A DNA stretch of 64,000 nt from Bog-793 sp963803025. GTDB taxonomy: Bacteria; Actinomycetota; Acidimicrobiia; Acidimicrobiales; Bog-793. The notes under the pieces are model-generated. The model did no database searches. It saw only the letters and a program-made list of their open reading frames with translations, and was not told the origin of the DNA. Below are positions 18,156-26,082 of the stretch, in pieces (the first letter of the stretch is position 1; the number at the start of each line of letters is the position of its first letter). Where the stretch lies: NCBI GenBank assembly GCA_963803025.1, contig CAWDKZ010000013.1:62001-126000 (forward strand). The letters run 5' to 3'. The translations under genes and the position numbers were made by a program.

Positions 18156-18431
18156 GTGGCGACAAAGACGAACACCCAGGGTCAGAGCCATGGCCGCGCG
18201 ACGCCGAAAGGTCGGGCCTCCTCCGGCCGCTATACGCCGCCCATCCCGCGGGAGGTCAAACGGAGTCCGCGTTGGTACCCATGGATGCTGCTCGGCCTGC
18301 TCGTCCTGGGGGTCCTCATCATTCTTCTCAACTACATCGACGCCTTGCCCAAGAGCCCCGCGAACTGGTACACGCTCGGGGGATTCCTCAGCATCCTCGC
18401 CGGCGCGCTCCTCGCGACCCGGTACCGCTGA
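18156..18431 (+). CDS. crgA: Cell division/septation protein CrgA
   Basis: A 91-residue protein with a basic amino-terminal tail and two membrane helices (about 43-61 and 72-87) separated by the short loop DALPKSPANWYTLG, the classic CrgA layout. CrgA recruits division and wall-synthesis proteins to the septum in actinobacteria. The GTG start is eight bases after TATCCT (18142-18147), so it is probably transcribed without a leader. Its place after pknB matches the mycobacterial order, except that trpG is missing between them. Confidence 0.93.
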   Translation: MATKTNTQGQSHGRATPKGRASSGRYTPPIPREVKRSPRWYPWMLLGLLVLGVLIILLNYIDALPKSPANWYTLGGFLSILAGALLATRYR

Positions 18432-18449
18432 CCAGCATCACAACTCTGT

Positions 18450-18465
18450 AATTCTCCCCAGAATT
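18450..18465. repeat. AT-rich palindrome beside the DnaA boxes
   Basis: AATTCT-CCCC-AGAATT is a perfect six-base inverted repeat just after crgA, overlapping the first DnaA box by two bases. It could be a weak crgA terminator or part of the adjacent DnaA-binding site. Confidence 0.4.
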
Positions 18466-18483
18466 GTCCACAGCTGTGGATAA
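18464..18483. promoter_or_regulatory. Inverted pair of DnaA boxes
   Basis: TTGTCCACA (18464-18472) is the actinobacterial DnaA-box consensus, and TGTGGATAA (18475-18483) is the complement of the classical TTATCCACA. Together they form a near-perfect 20-base dyad. The stretch 18432-18584 has no gene, and also holds TGTGT-N6-ACACA at 18491-18506. dnaA and dnaN are not in the window, so this is a DnaA-binding site rather than proven oriC. Confidence 0.6.
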
Positions 18484-18584
18484 CTGGCGTTGTGTGCGCT
18501 GACACACCCAAGGCCGGGTGGCCTGCACGGTTTTTCTCAGCCGCCAATAGCCTTGAAACACCCACGGACTAGGGAGGAAGGGCG

Positions 18585-18755
18585 ATGGCAAGAACCGGCG
18601 ACAAATGCATGGACCCGGGCACGTACCAGTCGGCCTGCGGACACTGGACGGTGCACATGAAGAACATCGGCGACGAGTTCCCGCCGTGTCCGAACTGCCA
18701 CCGAGCGATCAGCTACACGAAGATCGGAGCAAGCCAGGTCTCGTCGCGGGTGTGA
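18585..18755 (+). CDS. Small zinc-ribbon-like protein, 56 residues
   Basis: An unusually strong Shine-Dalgarno (AGGGAGGAAGG) precedes ATG 18585, which is the main evidence that this short frame is real. The product has the metal-binding candidates C8, C18-G-H20 and C35-P-N-C38-H39, a small treble-clef or zinc-ribbon arrangement (ACGHWTVHMKNIGDEFPPCP). Short proteins beginning TGDxCxxxGxY occur widely in bacteria and are mostly uncharacterised. It lies between the DnaA-box pair and the convergent purL. No function can be assigned. Confidence 0.7.
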   Translation: MARTGDKCMDPGTYQSACGHWTVHMKNIGDEFPPCPNCHRAISYTKIGASQVSSRV

Positions 18756-18810
18756 GCCGGGTGCCCGCTGAAGTCCTCTGACCCGACCGCCGGGTGCTCG
18801 CGCGCGACCC

Positions 18811-18835
18811 GTCCCGCGGCGGACGCCGCCGGGAC
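18811..18835. terminator. Hairpin between the small zinc protein and convergent purL
   Basis: GTCCC (18811-18815) pairs with GGGAC (18831-18835), and inside it GGCGG (18818-18822) pairs with CCGCC (18826-18830), leaving a three-base loop and a two-base bulge. It lies between two convergent stops, so it may terminate both. Confidence 0.5.
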
Positions 18836-18846
18836 CGGGCCGGCTT

Positions 18847-21123
18847 CTAGAGGACCGCCCGGGCGTCGAGCGCGGCTGCAATTCCGGCACTCGCCGCGTC
18901 AAGTTCGTCGAGACTGAGGTCGACGAGTCCGCGCACCGTGAGACGACCGCCGCCGGCGATCCCGATCGCGGCGGCGGGAATCCCGGCGTCCGTCGCGAGC
19001 CGCGCGAGTTCTTCGGGTCGTGGCGTCGCAACAAGGACGCGTGCAGGCAGCTCGGAGAACAGGCCTTCGTGATCCGCAATGCCGTCGACATGGGCCCCGA
19101 TACCCACCGCGCGTGCACACTCCGCGAGCGCGACGCCCAGGCCGCCATCGGCGACGTCGTGCAGCCCGCTGATCAGGCGTGGCGGATCGTCGTCACCGGC
19201 TTCGCGCGCGACGAGCTCACGGACGAAGCGGCACAGCTCCCGGTGCGATCCGAGGTCGAGCGGGGCGAAAAGGCCACCCCGGCGGCCCGCGACCGTTCGG
19301 GCCCAGCGTGAGCCGGCGAGTCCCTTCCCCGGTTCGCCGATGACGACGAGGGAGTCGCCATCCCGCCACCCGGGGACCGGCGGCTTGCGTACGAGGCGGC
19401 CGATCAAGCCGATGACCGCGACGACCGGCGTTGGGTCGATGTCGCGTCCCCCGGATTCGTCATAGAGCGAGACGTTGCCCCCGATGACGGGGATGGCGAG
19501 CGCCTCGCAGGCCTCGGACATGCCGTCGATCGCCTCGGAGAGCTGCCACATCACCTCGGGGTGCTCCGGGTTGCCGAAGTTGAGGCAGTTCACGAGGGCG
19601 AGTGGAACCGCGCCCGCGCACGAGACGTTGAGGGCCGACTCCGCGACCGTCGCCGCGGTGCCCACGCGGGGATCGACGGCACACCACCCGGGGTTGGCGT
19701 CAGCGCTCATCGCGAGCGCCTTGTTGCGCCAGGGGATCCCCGGCGCGGCGAGCTTGAGGACCGTGGCGTCGCCCTCGCCGGGGCCGACCACTGTGTTCAA
19801 GAACAGCTGGTGGTCGTATTGGCGGTAGATGGGAGCAGGGTCCACGAGCAGCGCCAAAAGGTCCCGGTTCGGGTCGGACGGCGCGCGCAACCGCGACGGG
19901 TCGTCGGCGCGACGCGTCGTGAGATCCTCCGGCGCCGAGACGGGACGTCGGTAACGGGGGGCGCCGTCGGCGAGCGACGCCGCGGGGACGTCGGCCGCGA
20001 CCGCACCATCGGCACCGTCGAGGATCCGCAGCCGGCCGACACCCGAGGCGTCCGGCGCGGTGACGACGCCGATCGCCCTCGCCTCGACCTCCCAGCGGCG
20101 GCAGACCTCCTCGACGGCGGCGAGCCTCCCGGGAGCGACGATCGCGAGCATCCGCTCCTGGCTCTCGCTCGTCATCACCTCGACCGGGCTCATCTCTGGC
20201 TCGCGGCGGTGCACCCGGGCGACGTCGACGTCCATGCCCAGGCGTGCGTGCGCGGCGCTCTCGCTCGTCGCGCACGACAGCCCGGCGCCGCCCAGGTCCT
20301 GGATGCCCACGACGAGACCGGCGTCGAGCAGTTCGAGGCAGGCCTCGATGAGGCGCTTCTCCTCGTAGGGGTCGGAGATCTGGACACTCGGGCGCTTGGC
20401 CGACTCCCCGGCTGCGTCCGCCTCGGCGAAGCCGGCCGACGCGAGCACGCTCACCCCGCCGATCCCGTCTCGTCCGGTCGCCGAGCCGAGCAGCACGGCG
20501 AGGTTACCGACGCCCGACGCCGAACTGAGCACGAGTCGGGAAATCGGCAGCACGCCGAGGCAGAAGACGTTGACGAGCGGATTTGCCCGGTAGGTCGAAT
20601 CGAAGGTCACCTGGCCACCGACGGTCGGTACGCCCACCGCGTTCCCATAACCGGCGATGCCGCGCACGACGCCGTCGAGGATGAACCGACTGCGCGCGTC
20701 CTCCGGAGGTCCAAAGAAGAGCGCATCCATGAGGGCAATGGGCCGTGCGCCCATGGTGAAGATGTCGCGGAGGATCCCGCCGACCCCGGTCGCCGCCCCC
20801 TGATACGGCTCAATGTAGGAGGGGTGGTTGTGACTTTCGATCCTTGCCGCGACGGCGATTCCGTCGCCGACGTCAATGACTCCAGCGTTCTCACCAGGTC
20901 CCACGAGCACGTGGGGCGCTTCGGTCGGCAGCCGCGCCAGGTGGACCCGCGACGACTTGTACGAACAGTGCTCGCTCCACATCACGGAATACATCGCGAG
21001 TTCTGTGTCCGTCGGTCTCCTGCCGAGTATCCCGACGATCATTTCGTACTCGTCGTCGGTGAGACCGAGGCTCCGGTGGCGTCCAAGGTCGCCGGATTCT
21101 GCGCGATCTGGGGAGACGGTCAA
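18847..21123 (-). CDS. purL: Phosphoribosylformylglycinamidine synthase, large subunit PurL
   Basis: A 758-residue, small-type PurL that makes FGAM from FGAR, ATP and ammonia supplied by PurQ, with PurS as third partner. The conserved start LGLTDDEYEMIVGILGRRPTDTEL, the MWSEHCSYKSS motif, the GPGENAGVIDVGDG loop and KIESHNHPS-like RIESHNHPS are visible, and the second half repeats the AIRS-like fold (GGNVSLYDES). The start is TTG 21123, with GAAGGGGTGG upstream. Unlike the other pur genes here, purL is separated from purQ by a gene of opposite orientation and must have its own promoter; TTGACT about 50 bases upstream is a possible -35. Confidence 0.95.
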   Translation of the reverse strand: MTVSPDRAESGDLGRHRSLGLTDDEYEMIVGILGRRPTDTELAMYSVMWSEHCSYKSSRVHLARLPTEAPHVLVGPGENAGVIDVGDGIAVAARIESHNHPSYIEPYQGAATGVGGILRDIFTMGARPIALMDALFFGPPEDARSRFILDGVVRGIAGYGNAVGVPTVGGQVTFDSTYRANPLVNVFCLGVLPISRLVLSSASGVGNLAVLLGSATGRDGIGGVSVLASAGFAEADAAGESAKRPSVQISDPYEEKRLIEACLELLDAGLVVGIQDLGGAGLSCATSESAAHARLGMDVDVARVHRREPEMSPVEVMTSESQERMLAIVAPGRLAAVEEVCRRWEVEARAIGVVTAPDASGVGRLRILDGADGAVAADVPAASLADGAPRYRRPVSAPEDLTTRRADDPSRLRAPSDPNRDLLALLVDPAPIYRQYDHQLFLNTVVGPGEGDATVLKLAAPGIPWRNKALAMSADANPGWCAVDPRVGTAATVAESALNVSCAGAVPLALVNCLNFGNPEHPEVMWQLSEAIDGMSEACEALAIPVIGGNVSLYDESGGRDIDPTPVVAVIGLIGRLVRKPPVPGWRDGDSLVVIGEPGKGLAGSRWARTVAGRRGGLFAPLDLGSHRELCRFVRELVAREAGDDDPPRLISGLHDVADGGLGVALAECARAVGIGAHVDGIADHEGLFSELPARVLVATPRPEELARLATDAGIPAAAIGIAGGGRLTVRGLVDLSLDELDAASAGIAAALDARAVL

Positions 21124-21186
21124 CGGCTTCCACCCCTTCTGCGAGGCGTGAGGAAATGAACAAAGTCAACAGTGCGCATTAACGGA

Positions 21187-21215
21187 TTGCATTCGATCTG
21201 TCCCTCGGCCATAGT
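21187..21215 (+). promoter_or_regulatory. Sigma-70-type promoter of the 139-residue gene
   Basis: TTGCAT (21187-21192), a 17-base spacer and CATAGT (21210-21215) form a good promoter. The -10 ends six bases before the ATG at 21222, predicting a leaderless messenger. It is divergent from purL. Confidence 0.6.
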
Positions 21216-21221
21216 GGAGTT

Positions 21222-21641
21222 ATGACTCCACCAAGAAAGCGAACTTCGATGACCTCGGAGCACAAGGCGGCGCTCGCCGCGGGCCGGACACAGGGGCTCG
21301 CGGTGCGGCGATACCTGGAAGCGCTCGAGCGGAATCGCCCGCGGCGAGGTCGTCGTCCGAGCGCGGAATCGCTCCGCAAGCAGCTGAACGACATCTCCGC
21401 CCGCCTGAAGGACGCCGATCCACTGCAGCGGCTCCATCTCATCCAGCGTCGCAAGAGCATCGAGATCCGGCTCTCGGCCGGGAGCGGCCCCGAGGACATC
21501 TCGGCGCTCGAGAAGGGCTTCGTCGCCGCGGCGGCCGAGTACGGCGCCCGCAAGGGCATCGACTACGCCACCTGGCGCGAGGCGGGGGTCCCCGCCGAGG
21601 TGCTGCGGCGCGCGGGTGTCCACCGCAGCGCCGGGGCCTAG
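21222..21641 (+). CDS. Conserved-looking basic protein of unknown function
   Basis: A 139-residue protein I do not recognise as a named family. The amino half is rich in Arg/Lys (PPRKRTS, NRPRRGRRPSAES) and looks suited to nucleic-acid binding; residues about 45-95 form predicted helices (LRKQLNDISARLKDADPLQR and LIQRRKSIEIRL), then a short carboxyl domain with YGARKGIDYATWREAGVPA, which resembles a small helical DNA-interaction motif. It has a clear own promoter. It sits on the opposite strand between purQ and purL, and its stop overlaps the purQ stop by CTAG. Its location suggests it was inserted into, or is anciently wedged into, the purine cluster. Confidence 0.7.
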   Translation: MTPPRKRTSMTSEHKAALAAGRTQGLAVRRYLEALERNRPRRGRRPSAESLRKQLNDISARLKDADPLQRLHLIQRRKSIEIRLSAGSGPEDISALEKGFVAAAAEYGARKGIDYATWREAGVPAEVLRRAGVHRSAGA

Positions 21642-22351
21642 ATCGCCGCGTCAGCCGACGCGCGGTGCCGGCTGACGCTCTGCCAAACGCCCGCCGCTTC
21701 GAGCAGCGACTGGAACAGGACGATGCCGTCCGTGCCGACGCCGAGCGGGTCCGAGGCGCGCTCCGGATGCGGCATCAGCCCGACGACGTTGCCCGCGGAG
21801 TTCGCCACCCCGGCGATCGCGTGCATCGCGCCGTTCGGGTTGTCCCGGTAGCGGAGCACGACCTGGCCGGCACGTTCGACCTCGGCGAGCGTCGCCGGAC
21901 CACAGGTGTAGTTGCCCTCGTAGTGGTTGATCGGCAGCCGGAGCACCGCCCCCGGCACGCATCGCGCCGTGAGGACGCTCGATGCCGACTCGACCGTGCA
22001 CTCGACCGTCTGGCAGATGAACCGGAGGCCGACATTGCGGGTCAGCGCGCCGGGGAGCAGTCCGGCCTCGGTGAGGACCTGGAAGCCGTTGCAGATCCCG
22101 AGGACGGGACCACCGCTCGCCGCGAAGTCCGTCACCGCGGCCATGATCGGCGAGAACCGCGCGATCGCGCCGGGTCGCAGATAGTCGCCGTGCGCGAAAC
22201 CCCCGGGGATGACGACGGCGCCGACATCCCCGACGTTTCTCGCGCCGTGCCAGAGGATCCGCGTCGACGCGCCGAGTGACGCAAGCGCCCAGGCCACGTC
22301 GTGCTCGCAGTTCGACCCGGGAAAACAGACGATCCCGACGTCCGGTGTCAT
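21638..22351 (-). CDS. purQ: Phosphoribosylformylglycinamidine synthase, glutaminase subunit PurQ
   Basis: A 237-residue class I glutamine amidotransferase that supplies ammonia to PurL. The nucleophile cysteine is in GPVLGICNGFQVL, and the catalytic His/Glu pair is in LMPHPERAS. The start VGIVCFPGSNCEHDVAWAL is the classical PurQ signature. ATG 22351 is used because it overlaps the purS stop by ATGA and begins at the conserved amino end; the frame extends further upstream but that would lie inside purS. Confidence 0.95.
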   Translation of the reverse strand: MTPDVGIVCFPGSNCEHDVAWALASLGASTRILWHGARNVGDVGAVVIPGGFAHGDYLRPGAIARFSPIMAAVTDFAASGGPVLGICNGFQVLTEAGLLPGALTRNVGLRFICQTVECTVESASSVLTARCVPGAVLRLPINHYEGNYTCGPATLAEVERAGQVVLRYRDNPNGAMHAIAGVANSAGNVVGLMPHPERASDPLGVGTDGIVLFQSLLEAAGVWQSVSRHRASADAAI

Positions 22352-22617
22352 GCCGGGGGCGCCGTTGGGTCGGCGACGACACGAATCTCGGCGCGTTCGA
22401 TCACCGGATTGGCGAGCAGTCGGTCGCACATCTCCTCAGCCGTTCGGCGCGCCTCGGCCTCGCTCGGTGCGTCAAGCGAGAACCGGAACATCTTGCCGAC
22501 GTGGACGCCCTGCACGCCGGTGAAACCGAGCGAGGGGAGCGCCCGCTCGATCGCGAGGCCCTCTGGATCCGCCAGCCCGGTGAGGCCCCGTATCTCGACG
22601 ACGATGCCGTAGTTCAC
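22348..22617 (-). CDS. purS: Phosphoribosylformylglycinamidine synthase subunit PurS
   Basis: An 89-residue protein that bridges PurL and PurQ in the FGAM synthase complex. It has the PurS pattern: VEIRGLTGLADPEGLAIERALP, then VQGVHVGKMFRFSLDA, and helix AEEMCDRLLANPVIE. GTG 22617 overlaps the purC stop by GTGA and gives the usual length. Confidence 0.93.
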   Translation of the reverse strand: MNYGIVVEIRGLTGLADPEGLAIERALPSLGFTGVQGVHVGKMFRFSLDAPSEAEARRTAEEMCDRLLANPVIERAEIRVVADPTAPPA

Positions 22618-23501
22618 GATTCCCCTCCGTCTCTCCACCAGTCGGCAAACCGCAGCCCGGAGATCCGCTCGTAGGCGTCGATGTAGCGCGCGCGCGTCGA
22701 AGCGACGACCTCGGCGGGCATCGGCGGGGGCGGTGACGCCATGTCCCAGCCCGTCGCCACCGCCCAGTCACGCATGGGCTGCTTGTCATACGACGGCGGC
22801 GTCCGTCCCGCGACCCAGTTCGCCGCGTCCCACAGCCGCGACGAGTCCGGCGTGACGATCTCGTCGCAGATCGTGAGCTCGCCGTCGATGAGCCCGAGCT
22901 CGAACTTCGTGTCAGCGATGATGACGCCTCGCGCGAGCGCCATGCCCGCGGCCGCCGAGTACGCCGCGCGGCAGAGATCCCGCGCCCGTCCGGCCAGTTC
23001 GGCCCCGATTACCGCCGCCGCCGCGTCGAAGGTGATGTTCTCGTCATGACCCGTCGCCGCCTTCGTCGACGGTGTGAAGACCGGCTCGGGCAAGCGGCAC
23101 GCCTCGACGAGGCCGGCCGCGAGCGGTTCGCCGTGCACGGTTCCCCGATCTCGGTACTCCCGCCAGGCCGAACCGGCGAGGTAGCCCCGCACGATGCACT
23201 CGATCGGCAGCATTTCGGCCCGGCGCACCAGCATCGCCCGGCCCGCAAGATCCGGCCAGTCCTGCGCCTCGGCGGGAAGGCGACCGGGGTCCGCGGTGAC
23301 GAGGTGCGTCGGTGCCAGCGCCGCGAGCTCGCCACTCCAGTAGGCGGTCATCGCCGTGAGCACCCGCCCCTTGTCCGGCACCCGCTTGTCAAAGACGTGG
23401 TCGTAAGCGGAGATCCGGTCGGACGCGACCATCAGCAACAGACCGTTGCCCGCGTCGAAGATGTCCCGCACCTTGCCCGAGTAGATGAGCTCGAGCTTCA
23501 C
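22614..23501 (-). CDS. purC: Phosphoribosylaminoimidazole-succinocarboxamide synthase (SAICAR synthase)
   Basis: A 295-residue ATP-dependent ligase that joins CAIR and aspartate. It shows YSGKVRDIF near the start, SDRISAYDHVF, the nucleotide-binding LPIECIVRGYLAGSAW, STKAATGHDENITF and ADTKFELGL, all SAICAR synthetase signatures. GTG 23501 overlaps the purB stop by GTGA. Confidence 0.96.
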   Translation of the reverse strand: MKLELIYSGKVRDIFDAGNGLLLMVASDRISAYDHVFDKRVPDKGRVLTAMTAYWSGELAALAPTHLVTADPGRLPAEAQDWPDLAGRAMLVRRAEMLPIECIVRGYLAGSAWREYRDRGTVHGEPLAAGLVEACRLPEPVFTPSTKAATGHDENITFDAAAAVIGAELAGRARDLCRAAYSAAAGMALARGVIIADTKFELGLIDGELTICDEIVTPDSSRLWDAANWVAGRTPPSYDKQPMRDWAVATGWDMASPPPPMPAEVVASTRARYIDAYERISGLRFADWWRDGGES

Positions 23502-24826
23502 CGCCTCAGCTCCCGCACGGCGTCGGTCGCGCGGTGCGCGTGGCGAAGCGCCCGCTCGAGGTCGAACGCCTCGGCGAGGACGGCGGCGACCCGCTCGGGT
23601 CCGAGCACGGCGACAAGTTCCTCGTCCGCTTCGAGCACCGCCCGGAACGACCGCTGCTCCGTTGCGGCACGGCGCGCATCGCGCTGCACGATCTCGTAGG
23701 CGCCGCCCCGATCGCACCCGGCCGCGACGAGCGCGAGCAGGACGGGCTGGGAGAAGACCAGCCCGTACGAGCCCTCGAACAGGTTCTCCCACATGCGGTC
23801 GGCGTGAACGACGAGGCCGTCGACGAGCCGGGCGGTCCGCACGAGCGCGTAGTAGCAGAGCTGGCTGGCGTCTGGCAGGATGATCCGTTCCGCGGAACTG
23901 TGCGAGATGTCGCGTTCGTGCCAGAGAGCAACGTCCTCGAGCCCGGTGACGAGGTAACCGCGCATCAGCCGCGCCATTCCGACAAGACGCTCCGAGGTGA
24001 TCGGGTTCCTCTTGTGCGGCATCGCTGAGGAGCCCTTCTGCCCCGTCCCGAAGGCCTCCTCGACCTCGCCAACCTCGCTGCGCTGCAAATGGCGCAGTTC
24101 GGTCGCGATCGCCTCGATTGTCGCGCCCGTCGACGCGATGGCGTAGAGGAACTGCGCGTGACGGTCCCGGGCGATCACCTGGCTCGCCGGGGTCGGTGTC
24201 AGCCCCAACGCCGCGCAGACGTGCGCTTCGACGGCGGGTTCGATGTTTGAGTACGTCCCGACCGCGCCGGAGAGCTTGCCGACCGCGATGGCCGACCGCG
24301 CCTGTTCGAGCCGGATCCGGTCGCGTTCGGCCTGCAGGCAGAAGAGCCCGAGCTTCGCCCCAAAGGTCGTCGGTTCGGCGTGCATGCCGTGGGTACGCCC
24401 GACGGTCGGCGTCGTGGCGAACTCCGTCGCGCGACGACTCAGCACGTCGACCAGCCCGCCGGCGGCCCCGATGAGGAGATCGCTGGCGCGGCAGAGCGTC
24501 ACCGACAGCGCGGTGTCGACGACGTCGGACGAGGTCAGCCCGTAATGGATCCACGCGCTCTCCGGCGGCCCGATGGCTCGGCCCACGACGTCGACGAACG
24601 CGGCGAGGTCGTGGTTCGTCACCCGCTCACGTTCGGCGACGGTGGCGACGAAGGCTGCGTCGACCCGCGGCGCGCGGGCGCGCGCCGCGGTGGCGACTTC
24701 GCTCGTCACGGCACCGAAGTCCGACCAGCCCTCGAGAGCGAGTAGCTCGATCTCGAGCCAGAGCGAGAGGCGCGCCTCGTCGGTGAACAGGGCCGCCATC
24801 TCGGGGAGCGCGTAGCGCTCGATCAC
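23498..24826 (-). CDS. purB: Adenylosuccinate lyase
   Basis: A 442-residue fumarase/aspartase-superfamily lyase that cleaves both SAICAR and adenylosuccinate. The signature GSSAMPHKRNP contains the catalytic serine loop, and the general-base region TSSDVVDTALSVTL and GRTHGMHAEP are present. GTG 24826 (VIERYALPEMAALF) gives the standard amino end and overlaps the purD stop by GTGA; the frame is open further upstream but would intrude into purD. Confidence 0.95.
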   Translation of the reverse strand: MIERYALPEMAALFTDEARLSLWLEIELLALEGWSDFGAVTSEVATAARARAPRVDAAFVATVAERERVTNHDLAAFVDVVGRAIGPPESAWIHYGLTSSDVVDTALSVTLCRASDLLIGAAGGLVDVLSRRATEFATTPTVGRTHGMHAEPTTFGAKLGLFCLQAERDRIRLEQARSAIAVGKLSGAVGTYSNIEPAVEAHVCAALGLTPTPASQVIARDRHAQFLYAIASTGATIEAIATELRHLQRSEVGEVEEAFGTGQKGSSAMPHKRNPITSERLVGMARLMRGYLVTGLEDVALWHERDISHSSAERIILPDASQLCYYALVRTARLVDGLVVHADRMWENLFEGSYGLVFSQPVLLALVAAGCDRGGAYEIVQRDARRAATEQRSFRAVLEADEELVAVLGPERVAAVLAEAFDLERALRHAHRATDAVRELRR

Positions 24827-26082
24827 GCCGCGCTCCGCACGCTGTCCGGTGCGGCGATGTCGTGCCGGTACTCGACGCCGTCGATCTCGATCGCGCCCAC
24901 CGCTTCGTACGCGCGCTCGCGGGCCCGGTCGATCGTCGGCGCCACGGCGGTAACGGCGAGCACCCGACCGCCGTCGGTCCGCAGCACGCCGTCCGGCCCG
25001 CGGCGGGTCCCGGCGTGCAGGAGGGACACCCCCTCGATCGCACCGGCCGCGTCGAGCCCGCCGATCGGGTCGCCGCGTCGCGGCTCCGCGGGATAGCCCT
25101 TCGCCGCGGCGATGACGCACACCGCCGCATCCGACGCGCACCCGACCGTGCCGGGCACGTGGCCTCCGGCCGCGGCGGCCAGCAAACCAGCAAGGTCGCC
25201 CTCGACGCGCGGCAGCACGACCTCGGTCTCGGGATCGCCGAAACGCACGTTGAACTCGACGAGACGAGGTCCGTCGTCGCCCAGCATGAGCCCCGCGTAG
25301 AGCACGCCCCGGTAGTCGACCCCCCGGTGCCGCAGTTCTGCCAGGGTCGGTAGCACGATCCGGTCCATCGCGGCTTCGAGGTCCTCGTCGGAGACGAACG
25401 GAACCGGCGAGCAGGCTCCCATCCCGCCGGTGTTCGGGCCGAGGTCGCCGTCAAGGGCGCGCTTGTAGTCCCGGGCGACCGGGAGGGCGAGCGCCCGCAC
25501 CCCGTCGCAGACGGCGAGCAGCGAGGCCTCCCGGCCGGCCAGCGCCTCCTCGATCACGACGCGTCGGCCGGACACGCCGAACGCCGCGCCGGAGAGCTTC
25601 GCCGCCACGTCTTCCTCGGCACGCGCGAGATCGTCGGTGACGAGAACCCCTTTGCCGGCCGCGAGCCCGTCGGTCTTGACGACGTAGGGACCGGCGGAGC
25701 GGCGGAGATGCGCGACCGCGTCCTCGTACCGGTCGAAGACGGCGAACCGAGCCGTCGGCACCCCGGCCGCCGCGGCGAGTTGCTTCATGTGGGCCTTCGA
25801 ACCCTCGAGACGGGCCCCCTCCGCGCCAGGTCCGAAGACGAGCCGCCCCCCGGCACGCAGGCGGTCGGCGAGGCCGTCGACGAGCGGCGCCTCCGGCCCG
25901 ACGACGAAAAGATCGGCCTCGATCTCCTCCGGCGGCACGAAGGTCGACCCCAGCGTGTGGCCCTCCGGCGAACGCCCCTGAATCCCGGGGTTCCCGGGGG
26001 TCACGACGACGTCGGCGGTGCGAGCGCAGGCGAGCGCGAGCGCGTGCTCGCGGGCCCCGGATCCGACGATGCAGACGTTCAC
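24823..26082 (-). CDS. purD: Phosphoribosylamine-glycine ligase (GAR synthetase)
   Basis: A 419-residue ATP-grasp enzyme that forms glycinamide ribonucleotide. The start NVCIVGSGAREHALALA, the ATP-grasp core VVKTDGLAAGKGVLV, the signature FGDPETEVVLPR and the GPNTGGMGACSP loop are all present. GTG 26082 overlaps the purA stop by GTGA. Confidence 0.95.
   Translation of the reverse strand: MNVCIVGSGAREHALALACARTADVVVTPGNPGIQGRSPEGHTLGSTFVPPEEIEADLFVVGPEAPLVDGLADRLRAGGRLVFGPGAEGARLEGSKAHMKQLAAAAGVPTARFAVFDRYEDAVAHLRRSAGPYVVKTDGLAAGKGVLVTDDLARAEEDVAAKLSGAAFGVSGRRVVIEEALAGREASLLAVCDGVRALALPVARDYKRALDGDLGPNTGGMGACSPVPFVSDEDLEAAMDRIVLPTLAELRHRGVDYRGVLYAGLMLGDDGPRLVEFNVRFGDPETEVVLPRVEGDLAGLLAAAAGGHVPGTVGCASDAAVCVIAAAKGYPAEPRRGDPIGGLDAAGAIEGVSLLHAGTRRGPDGVLRTDGGRVLAVTAVAPTIDRARERAYEAVGAIEIDGVEYRHDIAAPDSVRSAA

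Noticed and set aside
19561..21159. 532-residue plus-strand frame opposite purL
   Set aside because: Antisense shadow of a gene with unambiguous PurL signatures.
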